Source of the DNA: Watersipora subatra
Lineage: Eukaryota; Bryozoa; Gymnolaemata; Cheilostomatida; Watersiporidae
NCBI RefSeq assembly: GCF_963576615.1
Contig: NC_088716.1
Span: 60,482,228-60,546,227, forward strand
Length of the DNA: 64,000 nt
Direction: 5' to 3'
The notes beneath the pieces were generated by a model. It was not told the DNA's origin. It searched no databases and saw nothing but the letters and a program-made list of their open reading frames with translations. Every line of letters begins with the position of its first letter. Within the stretch, counting starts at the first letter, position 1. This document shows, in pieces, positions 46,433-57,001 of the stretch. A program made the translations under genes and the position numbers.

Positions 46433-46682
46433 ATGGACCAGCTGGAATGGAGCTGTGCAAACCAAGCTTTAGAAAATGCCATCTTAACATTCCAGTTCAA
46501 CCAAACATGCAATTCTGTAAATCGGTTCTACTACACATACAACTGCAAGTTTGGCTACTTTAAAGTTCATGTGGATGAGAAGAAAAAAGGGGTATTATGT
46601 CTGGAAGAGCACAACTCCACTAAATGGACGACTATTGCAGGAAATGATGTCACACCTGAGTGCAAACTCGATAAGTCTATGA
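46433..46682 (+). CDS. CCP/sushi-like receptor 3, ectodomain exon
   Basis: The acceptor TATTATTGTGTCAG at 46423 lies nine bases before the chosen ATG. The 83 residues hold CCP-like Cys8, Cys38 in YNCKFGY, Cys56 in VLC, Trp65 and Cys77 in TPEC. The extra Cys26 matches Cys23 of paralogue 2. Sequons NQT (23-25) and NST (61-63) align with paralogue positions. The exon ends in phase 1 at A|GTAAGA and joins 48841. Similarity to paralogue 2 is strongest in CANQALENA and NSVNRFYYTYNC. No hydrophobic signal sequence precedes it in the same frame beyond a short run that reads through the acceptor, which I take as intron. Confidence 0.8.
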
Positions 46683-48840
46683 GTAAGAAATTACTGACGT
46701 CTACATAAGGGGCATATTTTGAATTACCGATACTTGAGTCACCTAGACTCCAAGATTCTTATAAATTAAAAATATCCTTTACTTTATTTCCATGTTGCTA
46801 GTGGTGCTTATCATTGTGTTTATCGTATGCTATATGACAGAGCAAACATCATCCAGACACAACTGGGTTGTGAAACAAGGTCGTCACCTTTTTTCATTTT
46901 TATGCAAATGAGAAAACCGGAGACAAAATTTAAAGGTCGACTTGCAACAAAATTCACATGACAGTTATTTGGTATCAAAAAATTCACCAAGTCTTACTCT
47001 GTTGTGTTGTAGGTGCCAAATATGTGGAAATGTGATTACAAGCTCTTAAAAGCTCAAAAACGAAAAGCCGCCGTAGATTGGAATCTGTTTATTTCTCTGA
47101 CGCCGTCATTACAGTTTGGTTATCGTCTTGTCACGTGATGTTCTCCCGTGAATTGAAAGGCCAATAAAAAGCTCAATATAAAACTTATCGTAGCACTAGT
47201 TTATGACAAACACTTCGGGTTTTACCGAAGACCCCGTATCAAATATAGATGCTCGCTACTGTACAGTTTTGTTTCGGCATTATTCAATCGTCAAGTCGTA
47301 ATCTGATCACGTGACCCAATACTTCGCAAATATTTTTTGCAGCACTTTTCGATTATCACAGGTGACCGACAGAGTCGTCATGATTATCAGACAATGATAT
47401 GTACTACTTCGAGCTAAGATTAAAAAGTTTAACGATTTTTTATGGTAAGTTATAAGATATCAGTGCTAAAAGTGACAGCATTACAATGATGATAAAACAG
47501 ACGCGTAAGAACAATAGACATGGTTTTATTGAATGCGTGAAGTATATTTGTGAAAATATTTCGACGAATGAGGTTGCATGAAAGTATAAACAGAAACCAT
47601 CTCTCACAACTACGTCCTATTTGATTCATTTTGGAAAGAGAATCCAAACTACGGCGGTCTCGTGTGGCTGCGATTAACTGTTTGTTTTTTAGCTTTTAAG
47701 AGCTTGTAATCACATTCCCATATATTTTGCACCTACAACACAACAGAGTAAGACATGGTGAATCTTATGATACCAAATAACTGTAATGTGAATTTTGTTG
47801 CAAGTCAACCTTTAAGCACTTCTAGAGCACTTCAAGCGCTTTACACCCTTAATTTAGATTGCACTCAAAATAAACTCAAATACAGACGCCTGACAATTTT
47901 GGCTGTAGGCCATTAGTAGCTAGCTTCTATTTTTTCTCGATGTACTGGTGCCAAAAGATTGCAAGGCTCACTCAAAACAAAGACGAACTTATCAATTCGT
48001 AAGGCAGCCACCAAGTTCGTTGTATCAATTCCATGCCAATGCCATCAGCTGGCTTCAAGTCATGTTCCCACTTATTTGAATTTCTCTAAAAAGTTAAACA
48101 TTTCTCTTTGTAGTTTTCCTGCTGAGGCGATAGCGAGTTCAAAAGTTGTGTGTCCATTTGGAGTTGTGGGTCCATGCAGAGGCGATAGCGAGTTTTAAGT
48201 TGTGGAATTATTCGGAGTTGAGGGTCCATGCGAAGGCGATATCTGGTTCAAAGTTGTAGGTCCATTCTTCAGTGACGCATGTGATTTTTAAATCGCTGTC
48301 GCACCTTGTAACTCGAAGAGGTACCTTCATGCCCCATAGTAGGCACAAACTTACTGCCAGCTATGGTCAATTTGGCTCAGGCGAACTCGATTTGCCATTT
48401 ATACTATTAACTCTAAAAGCAATTGACTATTATTAATAGAAATACTCAGAAGTTAATCATCCTTTTATTGTGACAACATGGAAATTTTAGAAACATCCAT
48501 TTTTTACTCGTCCTAGTAATAGTGGGTATCATTGACAAACGAAAGGAACAAAGTGATTTATCATCATGCAAACTGTGAAACCGAGATACAATATTTTAGT
48601 CTACAAACAAAATTACGATGAAATTATAAATCAGACTTGCCTAGATACCAAAGAATTTGAACAGCTTACGAGAGGGTGGGGGAGGTTTGGAGAAAAATAT
48701 CGCAAGAGATTTTTATGAGTCATTGCCACAAATCTTGTTGCAGCGTGTGTCAAGGTCAAATACTCTATACACCAATGGTTGGTTCCCTAGCTGTCATCTG
48801 TCATCCTTACACCTACGTGTTACTCGGTCTGTGAATATAG
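46683..48840. other. Intron of CCP gene 3
   Basis: A 2.16-kb phase-1 intron that contains element A copy 2 and a short GCGATAGCGAGTT..GTTGTG repeat at about 48125-48260. Confidence 0.7.
46931..47815. mobile_element. Foldback element A, copy 2 (complete)
   Basis: An 885-bp element with inverted arms of about 165 bp. The left arm begins TAAAGGTCGACTTGCAACAA and the right arm ends TTGCAAGTCAACCTTTAA. Internal pairs include TGTGATTACAAGCTCTTAAA with its complement. Flanking TA/TTAA suggests a TA or TTAA target. No transposase was found. It is the reference copy for the interrupted element at 21597 and the single arm at 30521. Confidence 0.85.
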
Positions 48841-49445
48841 TTGTAGGCATGGGTGTCAGCATAGTGACACTAATCTTGGCCATTGCCATCGTAGCTGTCA
48901 TATGGAAGCTAATAAAAACAAAAAGAAGGCTTACAGAGCTCTCCAGAGCTTACAGGCAGCCGAAACCAGAAACAAACACTGAAAATTCATATTGCCAGAC
49001 TCAGAGGTCAGCGCGTCCAAGTCTTCACCCACCCTCTCCTTTGCTTCTTCCTCCAGAACCAGCATTCGTGCTGCAAAATCAAGATCGCATCAGTGATGAC
49101 CAGGAGTCTTTAGGAACATCTTCTAACACATCATTGGATACAATTGATCCATATACGATGCCAACTCTGACCGGTCAGTTGAAAAATGACCATTCAGACG
49201 ATGACAACCAGTCAAGTCAGCTTTTTAGAGTGTCTGCTTTGGAAAATGAAGAAGTTTCTAGAACAAGTAGTGTCCATCTAAAGAAACATGTGGCTCTTCC
49301 TGCCTTAGTAGTACATCGTGCCAGTGATGAACTGTCTTTATCTGATGAAGACACTATAACTGATATCGCTGACCCTAAACAACTGATTACCATGCCTCTA
49401 ACAGATGCCAGTTTACCTAACACAAGTGATCAATCTGAAATATAG
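48841..49445 (+). CDS. CCP/sushi-like receptor 3, membrane and tail exon
   Basis: The acceptor GTGAATATAG precedes TT. The split codon gives Ile84, then VGMGVSIVTLILAIAIVAVI as the membrane span and WKLIKTKRRL as stop-transfer. The ~170-residue tail contains NSYCQTQRS (compare NDYIAPQRS in paralogue 2), a proline-rich segment (HPPSPLLLPPEP), TIDPYTMP and the acidic motif RASDELSLSDEDT. It ends DQSEI, again S-x-hydrophobic. The protein is 284 residues. Upstream residues open in this frame (48657-48840) are treated as intron because the junction aligns exactly with paralogues 1 and 2. Probable AATAAA at 50065. Confidence 0.8.
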
Positions 49446-50906
49446 CTCTGGACTTGTAGCTTCAATGTCTGTGTAGTCCAAAACAACAAACCCTCCAATA
49501 TATGAGTTATGCTTAATAATATTTCTTTTTTGCAGCATTCAAATATATATAACTTATGAAAAATGCCTAAGACAGGCGCAATGAAAATCACATAGATTAG
49601 CTAGTTGAAAGCATAACAGATTTGTAATTTAGTTATACACAAAATACAACCGGCCAACATCCGCAAGCGCATAAGCAGTATCATTGCATTATTGGTTCTA
49701 GATTATATACCCAATGTCAATCATGTTTAAATTTGAGCTGACTTAGCGTTGTATTTTATTTTTACGCTTACCGGTAGTACTTCACAGCATCTTTTGTTAC
49801 ACGCATGCTCTCCTTTCACTTTAAATCTGGGATGCTGAATGATAGAAGGTTCTCAAGACTAACCAGAAAATGGAATATTCAAAACATAGCCAACATGTTC
49901 ATATTTGTTTATATGTTTATATTTTCCCATTCAACGAGAACTATCTAGTATGAGTGGACACTTGTAGCCATAGGCTATCGCTATTCTACGTATGAGGACG
50001 TATGTTTGCTCATCTTTTTTACTCATACCATATCCATGTACAGTGAGCATAGAAAGTATACTTTAATAAACGTAAGGCAAGAAATTGATTGCTGCAAATC
50101 GCCGCTGTGACTGTGACAGCTATGGAGACAGTCTAGAAGTAGCGGAATCTAGTCAGTCACCCACAGCTCTACAAAATAGTTATTAGCAATGCAGGTCTGA
50201 CTATAAATGGCGATTAGCCAGTGTGAACAAAACCTGAAGCTATGAAGCGTTGGCTATTAAGATCTAGTATGATCATGACCTGCCCAAGATAAATTACACG
50301 TTAAGCAATAACAAAGCATTACATCACTAAATGCGCTCTTTAAAACGGCTGGTCTATTTGCTGAACACAACCCCAAGGAGGAAGTTAAGCGCAAACACGC
50401 TTACCTAGTTTATTCACTACCTCATCAATTATATGTAGACCAACCAACTACAAGCCTGTTAATGCAATCTTAGCTAAAGGTATTAGACCAGATGATAAAA
50501 GACTAACAGAGGTAAAGTTGTGATGAAGTCTGCAACATTGATACACTGTATGGGAAGAAAAGCATTGGGCTGCCACTAAAGGGCTACTGTGTAGATGTAT
50601 AGTCAATTCTACAGATTTTAGACTCACACGATACAGAGCTCAGTTACTTTCAACAAACAGAAAACATCAATGATGAGTAAAGCCAATTTGTACATGTTGA
50701 CATCACAGTACCTACACACTGTATATTTCTGGGCTGGTACGTATATTGTAAATACTTCAGATATAGCACATTGTATACAGTATAAGGTAAATGTGATGAA
50801 ATACATAAAAACTTTGTAGGTGGTAGCTATATAGAGAGAGCTTGTAACAACAAATATTATAGAATACAAAACAATAATATTGGAGTGTAAAAAGAAAGCC
50901 CATTGG
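49446..50906. other. 3' flanks of CCP gene 3 and of the ZCCHC10-type gene
   Basis: Convergent gene ends. A minus-strand AATAAA near 50409-50415 could serve the ZCCHC10-type gene. No further gene was recognised. Confidence 0.5.
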
Positions 50907-51099
50907 CTAATCTTTTCTTTTTCTCTTCTTTTTTGGAGTTTCCTCCTCGCTTGAACTGCTGCTGTCAGAAGTAGAACTGCTACTGTCAGAGCTGCCAGTT
51001 CCAGAGTCACTGGACGAGCTTGAACTGCTGGCGCTGTCAGAATCACTCCCCGAGCTGTCGGAGGAGTCACTTGACGAGTCACTGCTGCCACTGCTCTCG
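50907..51099 (-). CDS. ZCCHC10: ZCCHC10-type protein, exon 3 (Ser/Asp-rich tail)
   Basis: Last exon of a minus-strand gene with exons at 61669-61700 and 60793-60954. The acceptor GGCATTCTGTAG precedes C. The phase-2 join completes Asn. The exon encodes a run of Ser with interspersed Asp/Glu (ESSGSSDSSSDSSDSSGSDS and on) and then EEETPKKKRKRKD before the stop. This composition and the terminal Lys/Arg block match the C-terminus of ZCCHC10 proteins. The tail is probably disordered, a casein-kinase-type substrate and nuclear-localising. The assembled protein is 128 residues; vertebrate relatives are longer, so an extra short exon may have been missed. Confidence 0.8.
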
Positions 51100-51773
51100 C
51101 TACAGAATGCCAGCAACTCTATCACCTTAACATCATGGTCATTATCTTATTTGAGACTTGACTACTTGTGGGGAGAAACTAAACTTAGCTAGCTAAACTT
51201 AGTCAAACTTTATTGTCTATAAACCCATTATGCCTGCGAGATGATATAGCTCCTACACAAACCGTTCTAAAGGTCGCTAGCTAGAATCACTTGTATCCTT
51301 TACCATTAGATTTCTAGCTAAAACAAAGCTATGGAAATACATGGCTATATATTGTAGAAATTAGTTTTAAAACAAACTCGTCTCTTGTGGCCAGCAGCGC
51401 AGTCTCAGTAAATTTGAAGGGTTGATTGTGTGTGATGAGTTACTATAGATTTGAAAAAGAAATAAAAAGGAGTTTACTAACACTTGCTCTGCGTTCGTTA
51501 TAAAAAATATCTCATCTTGGCATGGCTCTGTAACGAAGAAAAGTAAACAGGACATTTCAGAATTACTAGAAAAATCATTTAAATATACTTTAGCTGTTAT
51601 GGGTTTTTATTGAAGTATTCAAAGAACTTCAAGTTATAATACAAAATAAGTCAAATGTGAAAAGCTCCAGAATAGAAATGAATTGTTTATTATATTGCTG
51701 GTTCTACAGCATGCCAGCTTTATGATATGGCAGACAAAGCTGCGTAGATATTAGATGATATTGATCAATCAGT

Positions 51774-52015
51774 TTCAACCATGCTGCCGCAGCTTCAACC
51801 ATGCTGCCGCAGCTTCAACCATGCTGCCGCAGCTTCAACCATACTGCCGCAGCTTCAACCATGCTGCCGCAGCTTCAACCATGCTGCCGCAGCTTCAACC
51901 ATGCTGCCGCAGCTTCAACCATGCTGCCGCAGCTTCAACCATGCTGCCGCAGCTTCAACCATGCTGCCGCAGCTTCAACCATGCTGCCGCAGCTTCAACC
52001 ATGCTGCCGCAGCTC
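51774..52015. repeat. 20-bp minisatellite
   Basis: Twelve nearly perfect copies of CTTCAACCATGCTGCCGCAG, with one A/G variant. GC content is higher than in the neighbourhood. All three plus frames stay open because 20 bp has no stop; not coding. Confidence 0.97.
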
Positions 52016-53148
52016 AGCAGACCAACTATAAAAAGGCTACAGCATATGAAAATGCAAGGCTAACAGTTTGAATAAAATATTTTCACTGATGTAGCTGAAT
52101 TTTATGAGACTAAATTACAAACGAATTAAAAGCAAAAAACAGAGCGAATAAGCAACGATGACCTTTTGCTTGTGTTACCGTTAGAGAAGTGCTTTTTTAA
52201 AGAGAAGCGTGGAACAGATGGAACAGAGGCTAAAAGGTAATTGAAAGGTTATATGTCAGCAACAAGGAGATTATCTCTGTTTGCAGTGCAGCATCTTGTC
52301 ATTCAAGTAAAATGGTCAAGTATCATCAGATCAAATGAGTGTGAGTTCACAAGATAGACTTTGTTGAGGGTAGCTTGTCTGATGTACCAAGTTATGACAC
52401 ACATGAAAGGTCAGAGCATCAAAATGTCTAGTAGGTGACAAGGGTTTTAGCAGCCTCTGAACCCGTATTACCCTTTTATTGAGTAAAGATATCAGTGCTG
52501 TGCAACAACCCTAGACAAAGTCTTAAAAGAAATGGACCAGATTTTGAAAGGTTGGGAAGTGGAGTGCTAGCAACTGACTGAAAACAAATATATAGAGGTT
52601 TGTTACCCACAAGCAAATACTCATATGCATCTTCAATATGCAAATAAAGGCTTTTCTTCAAGATTAATGGAAGTTTGTACAATAGGCAGTAATGCAAGGC
52701 GAAAAGAGGAGACTATTCCAAAACTCCTACAAAACTATCATTAATCAAAGCTTACATGTAGTTTATTTAGTAAAAACCAGTCACTGATAGTTGGTAAAAC
52801 CTTGACCTGAACCATACTGCTATCAGGTAAGGGTCTAATTAACCCTTTCGCAGGTGAGTTTTTGAGTCTATTTCAGATCGTCCTGGGTGAATTAATTTTT
52901 CAAAAAAATGAAAATTTTGAAACTTTATTGAAATGATATTTTTTCCTACACTATGGTTGTATGATAGGTTTGTATCATATAACAAGGCATTGTACAAACA
53001 GTTTTACACCCTTTGTGCCTATATGAGCTATTTAAACTACCCTTACACATGTAAATTTTTAAAAAAATTGAAAAATTTGCTTGTTGTTGCGATAATGTTA
53101 TATTGTTGAATAAAACATATTCTGTATTCATATTACAAATAAAGCATT

Positions 53149-53451
53149 TTACAAGTAGAACCACACTTGAACTACAATGGGACTGGTAAAATCATTGACA
53201 TTGGGGCATTTGTCATTGCTAAGGTTCCTAATTACAGTCCAAACCCCATCATTACTGATTGCATCTCCTCCACCATCCCTTGGCCCAACAACAGAAGCAT
53301 CATCATCACTAGACTCATCACTTATATCAAAGTCCATTAGATTGACATCAGAAAAAATTGAGTCATTGTCTGAGTCATCAACTATAGAATCTGCCACAAC
53401 AAACTGGGCCCTTCGAGTTGATCTAGCAGGTAGTTGGGAAGATAAAGCCAT
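53149..53451 (-). pseudogene. piggyBac transposase N-terminal remnant
   Basis: A 100-residue frame starting MALSSQLPARSTRRAQFVV, then an acidic region (SIVDDSDNDS, SDESSDDD) and VWTVIRNLS..NVNDFTSP. An acidic Asp/Ser-rich N-terminus followed by a W.. and DFT-x-P stretch is typical ahead of the piggyBac catalytic core. The DDD core is absent; the frame breaks at about residue 95. It lies inside the TTAA-flanked element, which supports the assignment. No activity is expected. Confidence 0.55.
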
Positions 53452-53559
53452 GATTATAAAAATGTTTTTTGTGTTCTCAAAACATCAATGCTTGGATCTC
53501 ACTAAGTAAAAAAAGCACAAAGAAAGGGCATCGACGACGATCGTAAAGCATAAAAATCA

Positions 53560-53970
53560 TTTCGGGGGAAAAAGGCTTCGTATCTTACTGAGTAAAAAAA
53601 CATATCGATATTGATAACAATCGCCCAAAACGAGTTGAAATGAAAAGATACATGTCTAAAATATAGTTATTCAAGTCCTCACAGGTGTTCTTTTACTTTA
53701 AAAAAGTATTTAATTTGATAGAAAAATGAACACAGATCAATAGCAAGTTTTTTTGTTCACATAAAAGCATGAAATTCGATTCGGGGAAAAGGGCTTAGTA
53801 TCTTACTGAGTAAAAAAAAGCATTGAAGGACGTTTGATAACGATCGCCCCAAAATAAGTTGAAATGAAAAGATACATGTCTAAAATGTAGTTATTCAAGT
53901 CGTCACATGTGTTCTTTTACTTCATAACGTATTTAATTTAATAGAAAAATGAACACAGACCAGTAGTAAG
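53560..53970. repeat. ~220-bp internal duplication in piggyBac-like element
   Basis: AGTATCTTACTGAGTAAAAAA, GTTGAAATGAAAAGATACAT and AGAAAAATGAACACAGA each occur twice, about 220 bp apart, with small changes. Confidence 0.85.
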
Positions 53971-54079
53971 TCTTAATACGTAGTGCGTACGATATCGACA
54001 TTAATGTCGCACCACCCACTAGGATCGATATCGCAAAATGACATTAATGTCGCACCACCTGCAAAAGGGTTAAGCAAAA

Positions 54080-54225
54080 ATGTATAAAGGAATAGAGTAT
54101 AGACGGTACTTTAGGTAAAGGAATAGGGTATATACAGTACCTTAGATAAAGGAATAGAGTATATACGGTACCTTACGTAAAGGAATAGAGTATATGCAGT
54201 GCCTTAGGTAAAGGAATAGAGTATA
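54080..54225. repeat. 31-bp minisatellite, left part
   Basis: About 4.7 copies of TACCTTAGGTAAAGGAATAG plus AGTATATACGG. It stops at the TA where the mariner begins and resumes at 59205. Confidence 0.95.
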
Positions 54226-55552
54226 CGAGGGGTGATCATAAAGTTCCCGGAATCGTTTTCCTAGTCAAATATAAGACCATGTGCAGTTGTTTTGATTGTT
54301 CCATGTTGCTAAGCAGCACGGGATTTCCCCATAGCCAAAGTTTTACGCTTGTCAGAGCACCCGCAATGAAGTTATAGTAGGTAATGTCAAGGTCATTTTT
54401 TATCGTTCGTCGGATTTTTCGAAAATGAATGAAGTAGAAGAGCGACGCGTTTGTGTAAAATTTTGTGTAAAACTTGGAAAGTCCGGTGCTGAGACGCTCC
54501 AAATGTTACGGACAGCTTATGGAGACTCTGCCCTTAAGAAAACAGCCTGTTATGAATGGCACAAAAGATTTAGAGAGGGAAGAACAAGTACTAAAGATGA
54601 TGACCGCATGGGCAGACCGGCAACTTCAAGGACCACAACTGCCACAGACCTTGTGAGGCAGCAGGTGATGGGAGATAGGCGATTGACTATACGGGAAATA
54701 TCAGCAGAAAGTGGGCTTTCTTATGGTACATGTCATCTTATTCTCACTGAAGATTTAGGCATGAGAAGGATCTCTGCAAAGATGGTACCCAAACTGCTCA
54801 CTGACGACCAAAAAGAAAAAAGAGTTAGCTGTTGTATCGAACTAAAAGATGCTTTAACACAAGATCCTGACTTTATTTCAAAAGTTGTGACTGGGGATGA
54901 AAGTTGGGTCTATGGTTATGACCCAGAGACCAAATCACAAAGTTCTCAATGGAAATCCCCTGGCTCTCCTAGGCCTAAAAAAGCTAGAATGTCTCGCTCA
55001 AATGTAAAAACGCTGCTGATAACATTTTTCGACATTAGAGGTGTGGTACACTCTGAATTTCTGCCACATGGTCAAACTGTGAATCAGCATGTGTACAAAG
55101 ACATTCTGATAAGACTTAGAGACAGTATCAGAAGGAAACGTCGAGATTTGTGGCTCTCAGGTAACTGGTACCTACACCATGACAATGCTCCGGCTCACAC
55201 CTCATTGATGGTACGTCAGTATTTGGCAAAAAATAAGGTGACTGTGCTTAACCATCCCCCTTATTCACCTGATTTAGCACCATGTGACTTCTACCTATTC
55301 CCCAAAGTCAAATTGACAATGAAAGGTGAAAGATTTGACGACATACCAACTATTCAAGAAAATGTGACGAGACAACTCCGAAGCCTTACGGAAAGTGATT
55401 TCCAGCATTGCATGGATCAGTGGAAACACAGATGGGACAAGTGCATAGCAAGCTCAGGCGATTACTTTGAAGGGGACAGTTTAAATTAAGTGATTACGAT
55501 TAACGGTTTTTGTGTACTGAGACAATTCCTGGAACTTTACGATCGCCCCTCG
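54226..55552 (+). mobile_element. Apparently intact mariner transposon
   Basis: A 1327-bp element with TA at both edges. The 5' tip CGAGGGGTGATCATAAAGTT pairs with the 3' tip, which read inverted is CGAGGGGCGATCGTAAAGTT. The inverted repeats are about 30 bp with four mismatches. It encodes a full-length, unbroken transposase. The left flank is the 31-bp minisatellite; the right flank is not. Confidence 0.93.
54425..55489 (+). CDS. mariner transposase, D,D34D
   Basis: A 354-residue cut-and-paste transposase that would bind its own inverted repeats and insert at TA. The N-terminal paired HTH region includes CYEWHKRFREGRTSTKDDDR and GRPATS. The catalytic triad is Asp158 (VVTGDESW), Asp253 (HHDNAPAH) and Asp288 in SPDLAPCDFYLF, with exactly 34 residues between the last two, the mariner spacing. 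There is no internal stop or frameshift and the length is usual for mariners. ATG 54425 is the first in frame and fits the alignment start. It is intronic to, and antisense to, the ZCCHC10-type gene. Activity is plausible but unproven. Confidence 0.95.
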   Translation: MNEVEERRVCVKFCVKLGKSGAETLQMLRTAYGDSALKKTACYEWHKRFREGRTSTKDDDRMGRPATSRTTTATDLVRQQVMGDRRLTIREISAESGLSYGTCHLILTEDLGMRRISAKMVPKLLTDDQKEKRVSCCIELKDALTQDPDFISKVVTGDESWVYGYDPETKSQSSQWKSPGSPRPKKARMSRSNVKTLLITFFDIRGVVHSEFLPHGQTVNQHVYKDILIRLRDSIRRKRRDLWLSGNWYLHHDNAPAHTSLMVRQYLAKNKVTVLNHPPYSPDLAPCDFYLFPKVKLTMKGERFDDIPTIQENVTRQLRSLTESDFQHCMDQWKHRWDKCIASSGDYFEGDSLN

Positions 55553-55769
55553 TATTTGTTAGTAGTGGATAGCAGCTGAGGACTAAAATAGGCAGAATAC
55601 CTCGAGTGTCTTTGTTTCATTGAAATTACTTTTCCATGCACTGTAGAACATTACTTCGATGTAACCATAGATATATATACGTATTTAATATAGGGTTTTC
55701 AACTACCCATAAGAGTAATTTAATAATGGCCATTATCATAAGGTGAAGACAGCCAAAGAGTTGGTGAAG

Positions 55770-56860
55770 ACCAATTGAAGGCGTGCCACTCAAACAGCAC
55801 AGCCAATTTTAAAAATAAGACCTTTGAGACAACTGAGATTTTTAATGAATACTCTAAAGTTGTTTTTCACAGAATGACTAGTGCCCCTCTGGACCATGTT
55901 GATCTTCCCGCAGACAAATGTCCAATAAGGATAACAAGCGATGGAGCACTAAAACTGCTGAAAGGCCTGAAAAGCAGAAAAACTTCCAACCCCTGATAAA
56001 TTGAGGCAGAAGATCTTAATCTGGATCCAGAGGTTGCCAGTAAGATTTTGGCAAGCATATTCTAGTACTCGTTAGTCTTAGAGGGAGTTACTTCTAAAGA
56101 ACTGTCTGTTTCATCGAGGGTTTCTCAGGGTTCTGCACTCGGTTCCTCCTTGTAATTAGTTTATATCAATGACATTTTAGCCATCCTCAGAGCATCCTTG
56201 ATTAAGCTTCTTGTGGATGACAATTTACACCGTTGTCTTGACAATAGCCCTGCGGACTCGTGAAATTTCAAAAGGATTTATCTCTGCTCGATCAGTGAGC
56301 CGTTAATTGTAAAATGAATCATAATCCTGATAAATGCCAAATTGTCTGGTTTGCCAGAAAAGTCAGCGGCAATCGAAATGTCTCATATTACCTGAATGGC
56401 AAATCATTAACATTAGTAAACAATTTTAAATACTTGGGAACTTTCATTTCAAATGATTTGATTTGGGATATGTATATAACATCACAATAAAAGTCTAATA
56501 ACGCCTAAAGTCAATAAGAGTAGTGAGCGATCGGGCCTGATGAAACATATTTTGTTTAATGCTCTGATGGGGTAAGGTGGGTGGGCATACCTCACTTTTT
56601 GTCAACCACTACTGGAATACACAAGTTAGGTATGGAGCCCCATTGAACACACCAAATAGAGTCACTGGGGGTGTTCAGAAAAAAGGCAGTTAGATTCATA
56701 GCAGGGATCAGGGTAGGCAGAGAATTACAGAGGTGACAATGTTTTTGGAAATCGATTTCTTGAAGTTGGGATGCAAAAATGGCCAAATGTCTCTGATGCT
56801 AAGGATTTGGCCAGATGACAGTCATGTTTCCTATATTGATAGACTAGAAAACTAGAACCT
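55770..56860 (+). pseudogene. LINE (Jockey/CR1-like) reverse-transcriptase remnant
   Basis: Broken frames carry LINE reverse-transcriptase signatures in order: EIFNEYSKVVFHRMTS; ITSDGALKLLKGLKSRKTSN; (after a frameshift) DLNLDPEVASKILASIF; RVSQGSALGS..VYINDIL; KLLVDDN (degraded F-A-D-D box); NPDKCQIVWFARK; YLNGKSLTLVNNFKYLGTFI. Many stops and at least one internal deletion (before SRVSQGS) make it dead. The order matches the C-terminal half of Jockey/CR1-type ORF2. No poly(A) or 3' repeat was pinned down. Confidence 0.75.
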
Positions 56861-57001
56861 ATTTGATCAATTAAAAACACTATTCATGATTATGAGACTA
56901 CATTGGTTGCAGGTGGTGCTCTGTTGGCGGCGAGTGTAAACACCGGATTTTATCTCTTAGCTTTTTCTATCTGGAACATCACATAATTTGCGCGGTATAC
57001 T

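Larger units (their letters stand above)
52843..54069. mobile_element. piggyBac-like element, transposase truncated
   Basis: Flanked by TTAA on both sides (52839-52842 and 54070-54073). The ends are CCCTTTCGCAGGTG and, inverted, CCCTTTTGCAGGTG. TTAA duplication and a CCC tip are diagnostic of piggyBac-type elements. The subterminal right end repeats GACATTAATGTCGCACCACC twice. It carries a short minus-strand frame like the acidic N-terminus of piggyBac transposases and a ~220-bp internal duplication, but no catalytic domain. Confidence 0.85.

Noticed and set aside
48657..48840. N-terminal extension of the CCP gene 3 tail exon
   Set aside because: No similarity to paralogues; the junction at 48841 matches the phase-1 intron of genes 1 and 2.
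51755..52071. Cys/Gln/Pro-rich proteins from the 20-bp repeat
   Set aside because: All three frames are open only because the repeat unit lacks stop codons.
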